Part shown: piece after piece, positions 21,403 through 29,531 of the stretch
Numbering within the stretch: position 1 is the first letter of the stretch
Layout of the letters: each line of letters opens with the position of its first letter
Source of the DNA: JBHENW01 sp046261875
Lineage (GTDB): Bacteria > Acidobacteriota > Thermoanaerobaculia > UBA5066 > Gp7-AA6
Assembly (NCBI GenBank): GCA_046261875.1
Contig: JBHENW010000122.1
Location: 1 to 34,899, forward strand
DNA length: 34,899 nucleotides
Reading direction: 5' to 3'
Translations under genes and position numbers: made by a program
The notes under the pieces: model-generated
Databases searched by the model: none
What the model saw: the letters and a program-made list of their open reading frames with translations, nothing else
What the model was told of the DNA's origin: nothing

Positions 21403-22194
21403 TTGCGCGCCGATCACCGCTCGTTCCTCCTTCGCCGCCACAACTTCTCTCCCGGGCTCTTCTCGACGACCTTCCAGGCGCCCCGGCTCGCCCGCGAGAT
21501 CGCGCCCGGCCAGTTCGTGATGCTTCGCATCGGCGACTCCGTGCGTCCGTACCTGCGGCGCGCCTACTCGGTGGCGGACGCCGACGCCGGCGCGGGCGAG
21601 ATCGAGCTGCTCGTCAAGGCGATCGGACGAGGCACGCGCGCGCTCGAGGAAGCGCCTGTCACCTTCCCGGTCGATCTGCTCGGGCCTCTGGGCAACGGCT
21701 TCTCCGTCGCAGGTGTGCCCGCCGGGGCCCGCGTCGCGATCGTGGCCGGTGGGATCGGCGTGGCTCCCTTCCCGCTCCTCCTCCGCTCTCTCGAACGCCG
21801 GGGGGTCTCCGCCGACCTCTTTCTCGGCGGCCGGACGGAGGCGGACCTCGCCATCGCGTCGCGCTTCGAGGGGCTCGTCGGAGGGGACCTCGTGCTCGCG
21901 ACCGAGGACGGATCGCTCGGTGAAAAGGGGCTGATCACCCGCGTCTTCGAGACGCGGGCTCGCGGCCGGAGCTACGCGCGCGTCTATTCCTGCGGGCCGA
22001 TGCCGATGTTCGCGGCGCTCGCGAAGATCCTCGGCGCTCTCGGCCTCGCCGCCGAGTTCTCGACGGAAGCGGAGATGGGCTGCGGCTTCGGAGCGTGCCT
22101 CGGCTGCGTCATTCCCGGAACGGATAAGCCTTTTCTCGTCTCCTGCATGGAGGGGCCGGTCCTCGCCCCGGAGAAGATCGCGTGGCCCGCCTGA
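21394..22194 (+). CDS. pyrK: Dihydroorotate dehydrogenase B electron-transfer subunit
   Basis: 266 residues. An iron-sulfur flavoprotein that passes electrons from the catalytic PyrD subunit to NAD. The ferredoxin-reductase-like FAD domain shows GQFVMLRI and YLRRAYSVAD (FAD-binding RxYS). The NAD domain has VAIVAGGIGVAPFPLL and YSCGPMPMF. The C-terminal [2Fe-2S] ligands are C230, C235, C238 and C251 (CGFGACLGC, then SCMEGPV). It overlaps pyrD by 13 nt, and the pair implies a B-type, NAD-linked enzyme. The start codon sits in a strong hairpin (21381-21402). Confidence 0.94.
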   Translation: MRALRADHRSFLLRRHNFSPGLFSTTFQAPRLAREIAPGQFVMLRIGDSVRPYLRRAYSVADADAGAGEIELLVKAIGRGTRALEEAPVTFPVDLLGPLGNGFSVAGVPAGARVAIVAGGIGVAPFPLLLRSLERRGVSADLFLGGRTEADLAIASRFEGLVGGDLVLATEDGSLGEKGLITRVFETRARGRSYARVYSCGPMPMFAALAKILGALGLAAEFSTEAEMGCGFGACLGCVIPGTDKPFLVSCMEGPVLAPEKIAWPA

Positions 22195-23165
22195 AAGACC
22201 GGGCCGGACCGACCTCCGATCCGGCGCTCTCGGTCCAGGTCGGGCCGCTCCGGCTGAAGAACCCCATCCTGACCGCCTCCGGCACGTTCGGCTATGGGCT
22301 GGAGTTCGAGGGTCTCGTGGACCTCGGCGCGATCGGGGGGCTCTGCACCAAGGGGCTGTCGCTGCGCCCGCACGCGGGCAACGTCCCCCCGCGGATCTGC
22401 GAGACCCCCGCCGGAATGTTGAACGCGATCGGCCTGCAGAACGTCGGCGTCGAGGCGTTCGTCCGCGAGAAGCTGCCGCGCCTGAGGGAACTGGCGGCGA
22501 CGGTGATCGCCAACGTCTGGGGGGACCTGGAGGAGGACTACGCGGCCGTCGTCGGCGCGCTCGAGGACGCCGAGGGGATCGCGGCAATCGAGCTGAACAT
22601 CTCCTGTCCCAACGTCGAGCGGGGCGGGATGCTGTTCGGCAACTCCCCGACCGCGACCGCCTCCCTCGTGGCGCGCGTGAGGCGCGTGACGCGCCGCCCG
22701 CTGGTCGTCAAGCTCTCCCCGAACGCGCCGGACCTCGTCGCTTCGGCGCGCGCCGCCTTCGAGGCGGGAGCGGACGTGCTTTCCCTCGTCAACACCTTCG
22801 TCGGGATGGCAATCGATCCGGATACCGCGCGGCCCCGCCTCTCCTTCGGGACGGGGGGGCTGTCGGGTCCGGCGATCAAGCCCCTGGCGGTTCGCATGGT
22901 GTACCAGGTCGCCCGCGCGCTGCCGCAGGCGCCCCTCATGGGGATCGGCGGCATCGCGGAGCTCGACGACGTTCTCGAATTCCTCGCCGCGGGCGCCGGC
23001 GCCGTGCAGGTCGGCACGGCGAACTTCCGGGACCCCGGAGTCTCGGGCCGCCTCGTCGGCGAGCTCGCCGCCTACTGCGCGCGGCGCGGGACCACGGCGG
23101 AAGCCCTCCGGGGGCGCGCTCACCGAGTGGGAGTCCCCGCGGGGGAGGCCGGGGCCGAAGGGTGA
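22182..23165 (+). CDS. pyrD: Dihydroorotate dehydrogenase B catalytic subunit
   Basis: A 327-residue FMN TIM barrel oxidising dihydroorotate to orotate, step 4 of UMP synthesis. Motifs: LKNPILTASGTFGYG, CTKGLSLRPHAGN, GMLNAIGLQNVGV, IELNISCPNVERGGMLFG with the catalytic base C142 (Cys rather than Ser marks class 1), VVKLSPNAPD, LVNTFVGMAID, GGLSGPAIKPLA, MGIGGI and the FMN-phosphate loop AVQVGTANF. GTG start at 22182 within the pyrK 3' end. Its TGA overlaps the pyrF GTG (GTGA). Confidence 0.95.
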   Translation: MARLKDRAGPTSDPALSVQVGPLRLKNPILTASGTFGYGLEFEGLVDLGAIGGLCTKGLSLRPHAGNVPPRICETPAGMLNAIGLQNVGVEAFVREKLPRLRELAATVIANVWGDLEEDYAAVVGALEDAEGIAAIELNISCPNVERGGMLFGNSPTATASLVARVRRVTRRPLVVKLSPNAPDLVASARAAFEAGADVLSLVNTFVGMAIDPDTARPRLSFGTGGLSGPAIKPLAVRMVYQVARALPQAPLMGIGGIAELDDVLEFLAAGAGAVQVGTANFRDPGVSGRLVGELAAYCARRGTTAEALRGRAHRVGVPAGEAGAEG

Positions 23166-23860
23166 CGTCCTCCCGGCTCTGCGTCGCCCTCGACTATCCC
23201 GATCCCGAAGAGATCGTCTCCGCGGCGCGCCTTTTCGCCGGCCGCGCCGGCTGGCTCAAGGTCGGGTTGGAGGGGTTCATCGCGGGCGGGCCCGCGCTCG
23301 TGCGCGAGGTCGCCGCGACGGGCGCCCGCGTCTTCCTGGACCTGAAGCTGCACGACATTCCGCGCACAGTCGGCGCCGCCGTCGCCGCGGCGGTCCGCTC
23401 GGGCGCGGCGATGGTCAACGTCCACGCGCTCGGCGGACGCGAGATGCTGCGCGCGGCGGGGGCGGCCCGCGGAGCCGACACGGCGGTGAAGATCGTCGCC
23501 GTGACGCTCCTCACCTCGCTCGACGCGAGGGCGCTTTCCGATCTGCCGATCGCGGGACATCCCGAAGGCATCGTCCGGCGGCTCGCGCTCCTCGCGCGCG
23601 AATGCGGGCTCGATGGCGTCGTGTGCGCCGCTTCGGACCTGTCCGTCGTGAGGAGCTGCTGCGGATCGGCCTTCTTCACGGTCGTCCCGGGAATCCGGCC
23701 GGCCGGGACTCCGGCGGCGGACCAGCGGCGCGTCGCGACGCCGCGCGAGGCGGTCCGCGCGGGAGCGGACGTGCTCGTCGTCGGGCGTCCCGTGACCGGC
23801 GCGCCGGACCCCGTGGCGGCGCTCGCGGCCCTGACCGCGGAAATAGAATCCGGCGCGTGA
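23162..23860 (+). CDS. pyrF: Orotidine 5'-phosphate decarboxylase
   Basis: 232 residues. Decarboxylates OMP to UMP, the last pyrimidine step. The catalytic Asp-Lys-Asp array is in VFLDLKLHDIPRTV (D60, K62, D65). Also visible: LCVALDYPD at the N-terminus, VNVHALGG, VTLLTS, DGVVCAAS, TVVPGIRP and the phosphate loop VLVVGRPVTGAPDP. The GTG start at 23162 overlaps pyrD, and its own stop overlaps the GTG of the phosphodiesterase gene (GTGA), so four genes from pyrK form one coupled operon. Confidence 0.95.
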   Translation: MTSSRLCVALDYPDPEEIVSAARLFAGRAGWLKVGLEGFIAGGPALVREVAATGARVFLDLKLHDIPRTVGAAVAAAVRSGAAMVNVHALGGREMLRAAGAARGADTAVKIVAVTLLTSLDARALSDLPIAGHPEGIVRRLALLARECGLDGVVCAASDLSVVRSCCGSAFFTVVPGIRPAGTPAADQRRVATPREAVRAGADVLVVGRPVTGAPDPVAALAALTAEIESGA

Positions 23861-24633
23861 GCGACTGGCGGGAATCGCACGCGGAGACGTGGATTGTCGG
23901 ACACCGCGGCGCTCCGCGACGGGCGCGCGAGAACACGATCGAGAGCCTCGACTGGGCCGAAAGCCTCGGCGCGGACGCGGTCGAGTTCGACCTGCGCCAG
24001 ACGCGGGACGGCGAGGCCGTCCTCCATCACGATGAAGAGATCATCCTCGGAAACCAGAGAATCGCGGTGAAAGGGTTCACGGCCCGCGAGATCGAGCGGC
24101 TCGTGCTGAGCTCCGAGTTCGGCGACTACCGCGTCCCCCGCCTCGAGGACGTCTTCCACCGGTACGGTCCCGACCTGCGGTACGTCGTCGACGTCAAGGT
24201 CTCGCCCTCGACACAGCTCTCCCTGATGGCCCGCCGGATCGCTGCGCTCGCCTCGCAGTACGGCGTGGCCCGACGCTGCCTGGTCGCCTCCTTCGACGCC
24301 GAGTTCCTGAGGAAGATGCGGGAGGTCGAACCGGCGATCGCGACGAGCTTTCTCTTCGATCACTCGATCGCGCTTCCGGAGCCGGGTCGGCTCACGCCGC
24401 TCTTCCCTCCCGTGGACGGGATCGGGCCGCGGCGGGACCTCGTCACGCCGGCCCTCGTGGCTCAGGCGCGCGCCGCGCGCCTCGGCGTTCACCCCTGGAC
24501 CGTGGACGAGACCCTCGAGATGGAGCGCCTGTTCAAGACGGGCGTGGACTCCCTGACGACCAACGCCCCCGACGTCGCCAAGCAGCTCCGCGACGCCGCC
24601 CCGGAGCCCGAAAAAGGCCTCGCCGCAGTTTAG
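23857..24633 (+). CDS. Glycerophosphodiester phosphodiesterase family protein
   Basis: 258 residues from GTG 23857, overlapping the pyrF stop. A TIM-barrel phosphodiesterase: catalytic His16 and metal ligands in VGHRGAPRRARENTIES, VEFDLRQTRDGEAVLHHD (E43, D45, H58), YVVDVKVSP, and the C-terminal GVHPWTVDE and GVDSLTTNAPD typical of UgpQ-like enzymes that release glycerol 3-phosphate or act on related phosphodiesters. There is no signal peptide, so it is cytoplasmic. Its presence in a pyr operon suggests only co-regulation. The TAG stop (24631-24633) is the first three bases of the palindromic element. Confidence 0.92.
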   Translation: MSDWRESHAETWIVGHRGAPRRARENTIESLDWAESLGADAVEFDLRQTRDGEAVLHHDEEIILGNQRIAVKGFTAREIERLVLSSEFGDYRVPRLEDVFHRYGPDLRYVVDVKVSPSTQLSLMARRIAALASQYGVARRCLVASFDAEFLRKMREVEPAIATSFLFDHSIALPEPGRLTPLFPPVDGIGPRRDLVTPALVAQARAARLGVHPWTVDETLEMERLFKTGVDSLTTNAPDVAKQLRDAAPEPEKGLAAV

Positions 24634-24722
24634 GGGTCAATCGTGCATTCCTGCATTCTTCGCGGAAGTCTCGAGCAGTGAAGGGCTTCCGAAAAAATGC
24701 AACTTTGCACGATTGACCCCTA
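24631..24722. mobile_element. 92-bp palindromic MITE/REP-like element with 17-bp terminal inverted repeats
   Basis: The ends TAGGGGTCAATCGTGCA (24631-24647) and TGCACGATTGACCCCTA (24706-24722) are perfect 17-nt inverted repeats. Inside them a second, imperfect stem pairs 24652-24668 (TGCATTCTTCGCGGAAG) with 24686-24701, leaving a loop of about 17 nt. The AT-rich composition of the stem differs from the flanks. The TAG at each end is the stop codon of the gene on that side (GDPD on +, SDR on -). It is too short to encode a transposase, so a non-autonomous element or REP-type hairpin is likely; target-site duplication is not evident. Confidence 0.72.
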
Positions 24723-25460
24723 TGGATTGATGGTCAGGTGGGTGCCGCCCAGGACCTCGAGGGCGACCCCCGTGATCGCGGCGGCGTCGTCGGAAGCGAG
24801 GAACATGACGGTTCGGGCGACGTCTCGGGGTAGGAGCTTCTCCGACAGGGGAGCCGAACGCTCCGCGGCGCCGGACTCGTCGATCCGGTTCTCGACGGTG
24901 CCGGGACAGACGGCGTTGACGGCGATGTTGTGCTCCCGGAACTCCCGCGCGAGGCTCTGCGTCAGACCGATCAAGCCGAACTTCGCCGCGCTGTGCGCCG
25001 ACAGGTTCGCGTCCCCGCGCATGCCGTGGATCGAGGAGACGTTGACGATCCGACCGCGCGCCCGCTCGACCATCCCCGGCAGCACGGCGCGGCAGAAGTT
25101 CGCCGCCCCGGTCAGGTTGGTCGAGACGACGCGGTCCCAGTCTTCGCGCGTGAGGTCCAGGAAGGGCCGTACGACGAAGACGCCCGCGTTGTTGACGAGG
25201 ATCTCGACGGGTCCCAGCTCCGCCGTCGTCTGCACGACGGCCGCCTCGGCGGCCCCCGCCTCGGTGACGTCGGCCGGGATCACGATCGCCTCCCGCTCCA
25301 GAGCGCGCACCTGACGCTCGGTCTCGGCGAGGTCGTCCACCGTCCGCGCGACGAGCGCCACGTTCGCCCCCTCCTCGGCGAACCGCAGGGCGATCGATCG
25401 GCCGATCCCGCGCGAAGCGCCGGTCACCAGAACGATGCGATCCTCGAAGCGCCGGTTCAA
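24720..25460 (-). CDS. SDR-family oxidoreductase-like protein with Tyr-to-His at the active site
   Basis: A 246-residue Rossmann protein of the FabG-like classical SDR type. Cofactor motif TGASRGIG (13-20), ADVT, NNAG (90-93), the catalytic Ser region VNVSSIHG (S142/S143), and Lys160. The residue expected to be the catalytic Tyr (YxxxK) is His156: the motif reads HSAAKFGLIG, codon CAC where TAC would give Tyr. Everything else, including PGTVENR and the C-terminal ITGVALEVLGG, is normal. Loss of Tyr usually abolishes SDR activity. It starts at TTG 25460, overlapping the stop of the 25933 gene (TTGA). Its TAG stop is part of the palindromic element. Confidence 0.9.
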   Translation of the reverse strand: MNRRFEDRIVLVTGASRGIGRSIALRFAEEGANVALVARTVDDLAETERQVRALEREAIVIPADVTEAGAAEAAVVQTTAELGPVEILVNNAGVFVVRPFLDLTREDWDRVVSTNLTGAANFCRAVLPGMVERARGRIVNVSSIHGMRGDANLSAHSAAKFGLIGLTQSLAREFREHNIAVNAVCPGTVENRIDESGAAERSAPLSEKLLPRDVARTVMFLASDDAAAITGVALEVLGGTHLTINP

Positions 25461-25933
25461 TGAGGGAATCCCATGCCGAGCTCGTCGAACAGCTCCTCCG
25501 AAAACAGATCGGCGGCGCGCCGGCCGCCGAAGGTCGGGCCGGACAGGAGGGCGACGTCGTGCTCGTCACGGGTCGGGCTGTCCATACGGACCCGCTGCAC
25601 GGTGAGCGGAAAGATCTGGCGTTCGGGGGACGCCAGGGAGGCCCGGCCGCGGCCTGCCCGCGACTGGACGTACGCGGCCATGCCGCGCTGCAGGACGATC
25701 AGGGTCCCGCGGCGCCGCCGGATCAGGTTCGCGGCCGTGCGGCTGCCCGCGAGGACGGCGACGACCAGCTGGGAAGGAGAGACGGCCCGGACTTCGCCGA
25801 GGGTCAGGAGCGCCACGCGGGGGCAGCTGTCCGGGTCCGGCGTCGTCAAGGCGACCGCGAGGCGCCTCCTGCGGCGGAACAGGTCTCCGGACAACGTGCG
25901 CAGCAGAGGCGACGGCATGCGGTCCAGATCCAC
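25457..25933 (-). CDS. Pyridoxamine-5'-phosphate-oxidase-like FMN split-barrel protein
   Basis: 158 residues from ATG 25931-25933. The strand pattern SCPRVALLTLGEVRAVSPSQ, LVVAVLAGSRTAANL and GTLIVLQRGMAAYVQSRAGR matches small flavin-reductase/PNPOx-like split barrels, in which the GSRTAANL segment binds FMN phosphate. The C-terminus is a charged helix. Such proteins act in FMN- or F420-dependent reactions, but no substrate can be named. It is coupled to the SDR gene by a 4-nt overlap, suggesting the two proteins work together. Confidence 0.75.
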   Translation of the reverse strand: MDLDRMPSPLLRTLSGDLFRRRRRLAVALTTPDPDSCPRVALLTLGEVRAVSPSQLVVAVLAGSRTAANLIRRRRGTLIVLQRGMAAYVQSRAGRGRASLASPERQIFPLTVQRVRMDSPTRDEHDVALLSGPTFGGRRAADLFSEELFDELGMGFPH

Positions 25934-25982
25934 GGCGGTAGTCTATTCGTGGGTTTCCGGCCGCGGCGTATGATCGCAGACC

Positions 25983-26777
25983 GTGCCGCGACGCAGGATC
26001 CCACGGCTCGCCGCTCTGTTCGCGGCTGCGTCCGTCGCCGGCACGGCGCTCCTTGCGGCGGAGCCGGACGCGCGCGCCGCCGCCGTCGGAAAAGAGCTCG
26101 TCGTCGCCCTCGGCGGAGAAGCCGCGTGGGAGAAGGCGCGCCTATTCCGGTTCGACTTCGTGGTCCTGCGGGAGGGTAAGGAGGCGTCGCGCTTCCGCCA
26201 CGTCTGGGATCGGTACACCGGCGACTACCGCCTGCACGGGACGGACAAGACCGGGGCGCCGTACACCGTCTATTTCAACGTCAGCACGCGCGAAGGCAAA
26301 GTCTTCGTCAACGGTCGGCCCGCGGAGGGCGAGGCCGGCGACGCGCTGCTGAAGGGCGCCTACGCACGTTTCATCAACGACAGCTACTGGCTGCTCGCGC
26401 CCTGGAAGATCTTCGATCCGGGAGTCGTCCTCGCCTACGACGGCGAGAAGCCGTGCCCCGGGGAGCTTCCCGGCGGAGCGGTGTGCGACGTGCTGCGGCT
26501 CTCCTTCGGCGAGAACGTAGGACTCACGCCGAAGGACGTTTACTGGCTCTGGATCACGCGCGACGGGCGGCGCATGGTCCAATGGCAGTACGTGCTCGGC
26601 GGGGCGCAGGAGGCTCCTTCGACCGCGCTATGGCGCGACTGGCAATCCTTCGAAGGCGTGTCCCTCGCGCTGGAAAAGGAAGTCCTCGGACGTCCCATCA
26701 TGCTCCTGTTCGAGAACGTCTCGGTCTCGCCCACGACCGACCCGGCTCTCTTCACCCCTCCCGCGGCCTCCCCCTGA
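25983..26777 (+). CDS. Exported DUF6503-like protein
   Basis: 264 residues from GTG 25983. A signal peptide (RRRIPRLAALFAAASVAGTA, cleavage near AAEPDARA) indicates export. The mature part is beta-rich: FRFDFVVLREGK, FRHVWDRYTGDYRL, YTVYFNVSTREGKVFVNG, then FINDSYWLLAPWKIFDPGVV, WLWITRDGRRMVQWQY and a closing strand before a Pro-rich end. The SYWLLAPWKIFDPG stretch is characteristic of DUF6503 as I remember it. No catalytic residues are apparent; a lipid- or lipoprotein-binding fold is possible. It is immediately followed by, and overlaps, the esterase frame. Confidence 0.78.
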   Translation: MPRRRIPRLAALFAAASVAGTALLAAEPDARAAAVGKELVVALGGEAAWEKARLFRFDFVVLREGKEASRFRHVWDRYTGDYRLHGTDKTGAPYTVYFNVSTREGKVFVNGRPAEGEAGDALLKGAYARFINDSYWLLAPWKIFDPGVVLAYDGEKPCPGELPGGAVCDVLRLSFGENVGLTPKDVYWLWITRDGRRMVQWQYVLGGAQEAPSTALWRDWQSFEGVSLALEKEVLGRPIMLLFENVSVSPTTDPALFTPPAASP

Positions 26778-27673
26778 TCTCCCGCGTCCGCGCCTTTCCC
26801 GCTGCGGCGCTTCTTCTCCTTCTCGGGGCGGCCGGATGCTCCGCCGTCGCCGGGCCTGGGATGTCGCTCGCGCGGATCTCCTCCGCGCACGTCCCGCGGC
26901 CCATCCGGTACCTCGTCGTCGAGCCGCCGTCCTATCAACGCACGCCGGACCGCCGTTACCCGGTCCTCTATTTCTTCCACGACGGCTATGGAACCGAGCG
27001 GACCCTCGCCGGCCGGGGGATCGCCGAGGAGCTGCGGGCGCGGATGGCCGACGGGCGGCTGCCGGAATTCTTCGTCGTCGCTCCGGGCGGCCGCGGGACC
27101 TGGTTCTCCGACTCGCACGACGGGAAGGTGCGGTACGAGCGGTTCATCGTGGAGGACCTCCTCCGCGAGATCGGGTCGCGGTACCGCGTCATCGCGGACC
27201 GCGGCGGACGGGGGGCGACCGGCATCTCGATGGGCGGCTTCGGAGCCGTCAAGCTCGGCCTGAAGCACCCCGAGCTCTTCGGCGCGGTCTCATCGCTCTC
27301 GGGACCGCTGATTCCCATCGGCTGGGAAGACCTCGCGCTCTACGGAAACCGAACCCGCCGTCTCCTCACGCGCGTGTTCGGCGACTCTCGGGAGGACAAC
27401 TCGCTCGCGGCGAACGACGTCTGGCAGATCGCGAAAGAGCTGCGCTCCGACCAGCCTCCCGCCGTGCAGCTGCGCGGGGGCACAGAGGACGGCTACGGGC
27501 TCGGCCGGGTCGCCACGCAGTTCGGGTCGTATCTGTCGGAGCGGGGCGTCCCGACCACGGTCGTGCTGGAGCCGGGGGAGCACCGCTGGAGCTACTGGCG
27601 CGACGCTCTGCTCGCCGTCTGTGCGTGGCATGCGAAACGGTTTACATATGATCGCTCGGGATCGGAGCGATGA
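26774..27673 (+). CDS. Putative esterase lipoprotein (alpha/beta hydrolase)
   Basis: About 299 residues. A lipoprotein signal runs to C22 (ALLLLLGAAGC), but no ATG, GTG or TTG precedes it in frame after the upstream gene. The earliest sensible codon is CTG 26774, overlapping the TGA of the 25983 gene. ATG 26861 would remove the lipobox. The mature enzyme is an antigen-85/esterase-D type hydrolase: YPVLYFFHDGYGTERTL (oxyanion region), FFVVAPGGRG, the nucleophile Ser in GATGISMGGFGAVK, Asp in GGTEDGYG, and the catalytic His in EPGEHRWSYWRDAL. The substrate is probably an ester at the cell surface (inference). It overlaps the HAD gene by 4 nt (ATGA). Confidence 0.82.
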   Translation: MISRVRAFPAAALLLLLGAAGCSAVAGPGMSLARISSAHVPRPIRYLVVEPPSYQRTPDRRYPVLYFFHDGYGTERTLAGRGIAEELRARMADGRLPEFFVVAPGGRGTWFSDSHDGKVRYERFIVEDLLREIGSRYRVIADRGGRGATGISMGGFGAVKLGLKHPELFGAVSSLSGPLIPIGWEDLALYGNRTRRLLTRVFGDSREDNSLAANDVWQIAKELRSDQPPAVQLRGGTEDGYGLGRVATQFGSYLSERGVPTTVVLEPGEHRWSYWRDALLAVCAWHAKRFTYDRSGSER

Positions 27674-28380
27674 CGATTGCGGCCAATGGGCGGAGGCTCG
27701 TGCTCTTCGACATCGACGGCACGCTCCTGTCGGCGGGCCGCGCGGCCCGCGAGGCCGTCCTCTCGGCGCTCGGCCGGGTTTATGGCTGGACGCCCACGGG
27801 TGACCGGGGACAGAAGCACGATTTCTCCGGCAAGACCGACCCGCAGATCGTCCGTGAGCTCGTCGCGGAAAACCTGGGCAGCGAGCGGTGCGAGGCGGAG
27901 CTCGAGAGGGCCCTCGAGGCCTACCTGGAGGAGTTCGAACGCCGTCTGGAACCGGGGGCGGTCGTTCCCAAGCCGGGAATCCCCGGGCTTCTCGACCGTC
28001 TCTCCCGAACCCCGGGGGTCGTCCTCGGGCTCCTCACCGGGAACATCGAGCGCGGGGCGCGGTTGAAGCTCGAGCCGCCGGGGTTCAACCGGTACTTCCC
28101 TTTCGGCGCATTCGGCAGTGACTCGGCCGACCGGTATTGCCTGCCCGCGGTCGCGGTCGAGAGAGCGCGCGAGCATTCGGGCCTGGAGTTCCGGGGCAAG
28201 TCCGTCGTGGTGGTGGGGGACTCCGTTCACGACATCGCCTGCGGCCGGAGCCTCGGAGTCCGCTCCGTGGCGGTCGCGACCGGCCCCACGCCCGCGGACC
28301 GCCTGCTCGAAGAAAGGCCGGACGCCTTCTTCCGGGACTTTTCCGACGTCGAGGGCGCCATCCGGGAGATTCTGCGTTGA
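27670..28380 (+). CDS. HAD-superfamily phosphatase (phosphoglycolate-phosphatase-like)
   Basis: 236 residues. Motif I LVLFDIDGTLL (nucleophile D14, D16), motif II Thr in VVLGLLTGN, a motif III basic residue in the cap-to-core return, and motif IV VVVVGDSVHDIACGRSLG. A helical C1 cap lies between about 25 and 95. The layout matches Gph/PGP-type phosphatases that clear 2-phosphoglycolate or other small phosphates. It is cytoplasmic. The ATG at 27670 overlaps the esterase stop, and the TGA at 28378 overlaps the TTG of the next lipoprotein gene, so these are one transcript. Confidence 0.9.
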   Translation: MTIAANGRRLVLFDIDGTLLSAGRAAREAVLSALGRVYGWTPTGDRGQKHDFSGKTDPQIVRELVAENLGSERCEAELERALEAYLEEFERRLEPGAVVPKPGIPGLLDRLSRTPGVVLGLLTGNIERGARLKLEPPGFNRYFPFGAFGSDSADRYCLPAVAVERAREHSGLEFRGKSVVVVGDSVHDIACGRSLGVRSVAVATGPTPADRLLEERPDAFFRDFSDVEGAIREILR

Positions 28381-29501
28381 GGCCGGCGATCTTTCTCGCC
28401 GTTCTCCTGTCCGCCGGATGCGCGGCGGCGCCTCCGGGCGCGACCATCCCCACGCAGGCGAAGGTCCCGTACACCAGCCCCGCGCCGAGCCCGCACGACC
28501 TGGAGATCCGGGTGGACTCCCGCGCGGCCCGCGAGATCCTCGCGGCGCTCTCCCGCCCGACGTATCAAAGCGCGGATGCCGCCGCCCTCGAAGCCCTCCC
28601 GGCGGTCCGCCTGGCGATCCAGGACGCCAACCGCAATGCCGAGGTCTTCGAGCGCGACCTCGCCGCGGCGTTCGAGGAGGAGGCGAAGGCGGCGGTCTTC
28701 GATTTCCGGGGGATCCGGGCCGAGCGCGAGCGCTGGGGGAAGCTGCTGGAGACGATCTCCTCGGATGAAACGGAGCTGGTGCGGCGGGCGGCGCAGAGCG
28801 CCGCCACGTTGCTGCCCGATGACCGTCCGATCTCCCTCCAGCTCCAGGTCCTCCTGTCCTTCGGCCTCGGCGGCCTCGCGGACCATGTCCTCGTTCCGGC
28901 GGCGGACGGCCGCTACGTGATGATCGTGGATCTGGCGCGCGCGCTCGGCGACTCGACCTCCGAACCTCCGGAGAACCAGCGATCTCGACTGGCCCGGCTC
29001 ATCGCGGGCGGCGCTTATCGCCAGGCCTGGTCCGCCTACCGGGAGTCCAGCCCGGCCTGGCAGAAGCCCGACGCCCGCCTTGGCCAGATCGAGCCACTGC
29101 TGCGCGCGGTGGCGGAAGCCGGCCCCGTGGCGCTCTTCTCCGTCGACGAGAATTTCTTTCCTCTCGCCGTCTGGCTCAAGGAGCCCATGAAACGCAACCT
29201 CGGCGATCTGAACCGGATGGCGGAGATCCTGGCCAACCCGGAAACGGATCTGGACCACCGCATGAACATGACCGCCGAGATCCGGCGTCCGGAGTTCGCG
29301 CGCCGCCTCGCCGGTCCGGCCGGAGCATTTCTCTCCGACGTGATCATCCAGTCCGGGGGTATGCCCGCGTTCCGACAGGCTCTCGCGGCGGGACCTCGGG
29401 CGTTCTTCGCGGCGTACGACCGCGCCGCGCAGTCGCAGCGGGACCTCGTCGAGCTCTCCCGCGTGATCCAGGAGCGGGTGAGGGACACGGCCCCCCGCTA
29501 G
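28377..29501 (+). CDS. Lipoprotein of unknown function
   Basis: 374 residues from TTG 28377 (TTGA overlap with the HAD gene). The signal RPAIFLAVLLSAGC ends in a clean lipobox, followed by an Ala/Pro linker. The mature part is mostly helical with a few strands (ISLQLQVLLSFGL, GRYVMIVDLARAL, VALFSVDENFFPLAVW). The general plan, a helical N-domain, a strand with VIVDL, then helices and FLSDVI near the C-terminus, recalls DUF2268/DUF5700-like putative peptidases. However, no HExxH or other zinc motif is present, so enzymatic activity cannot be claimed. Unrecognised otherwise. Confidence 0.78.
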   Translation: MRPAIFLAVLLSAGCAAAPPGATIPTQAKVPYTSPAPSPHDLEIRVDSRAAREILAALSRPTYQSADAAALEALPAVRLAIQDANRNAEVFERDLAAAFEEEAKAAVFDFRGIRAERERWGKLLETISSDETELVRRAAQSAATLLPDDRPISLQLQVLLSFGLGGLADHVLVPAADGRYVMIVDLARALGDSTSEPPENQRSRLARLIAGGAYRQAWSAYRESSPAWQKPDARLGQIEPLLRAVAEAGPVALFSVDENFFPLAVWLKEPMKRNLGDLNRMAEILANPETDLDHRMNMTAEIRRPEFARRLAGPAGAFLSDVIIQSGGMPAFRQALAAGPRAFFAAYDRAAQSQRDLVELSRVIQERVRDTAPR

Positions 29502-29531
29502 GGCCGGTGTCGTCCAGGCCCCACCCAGCAA

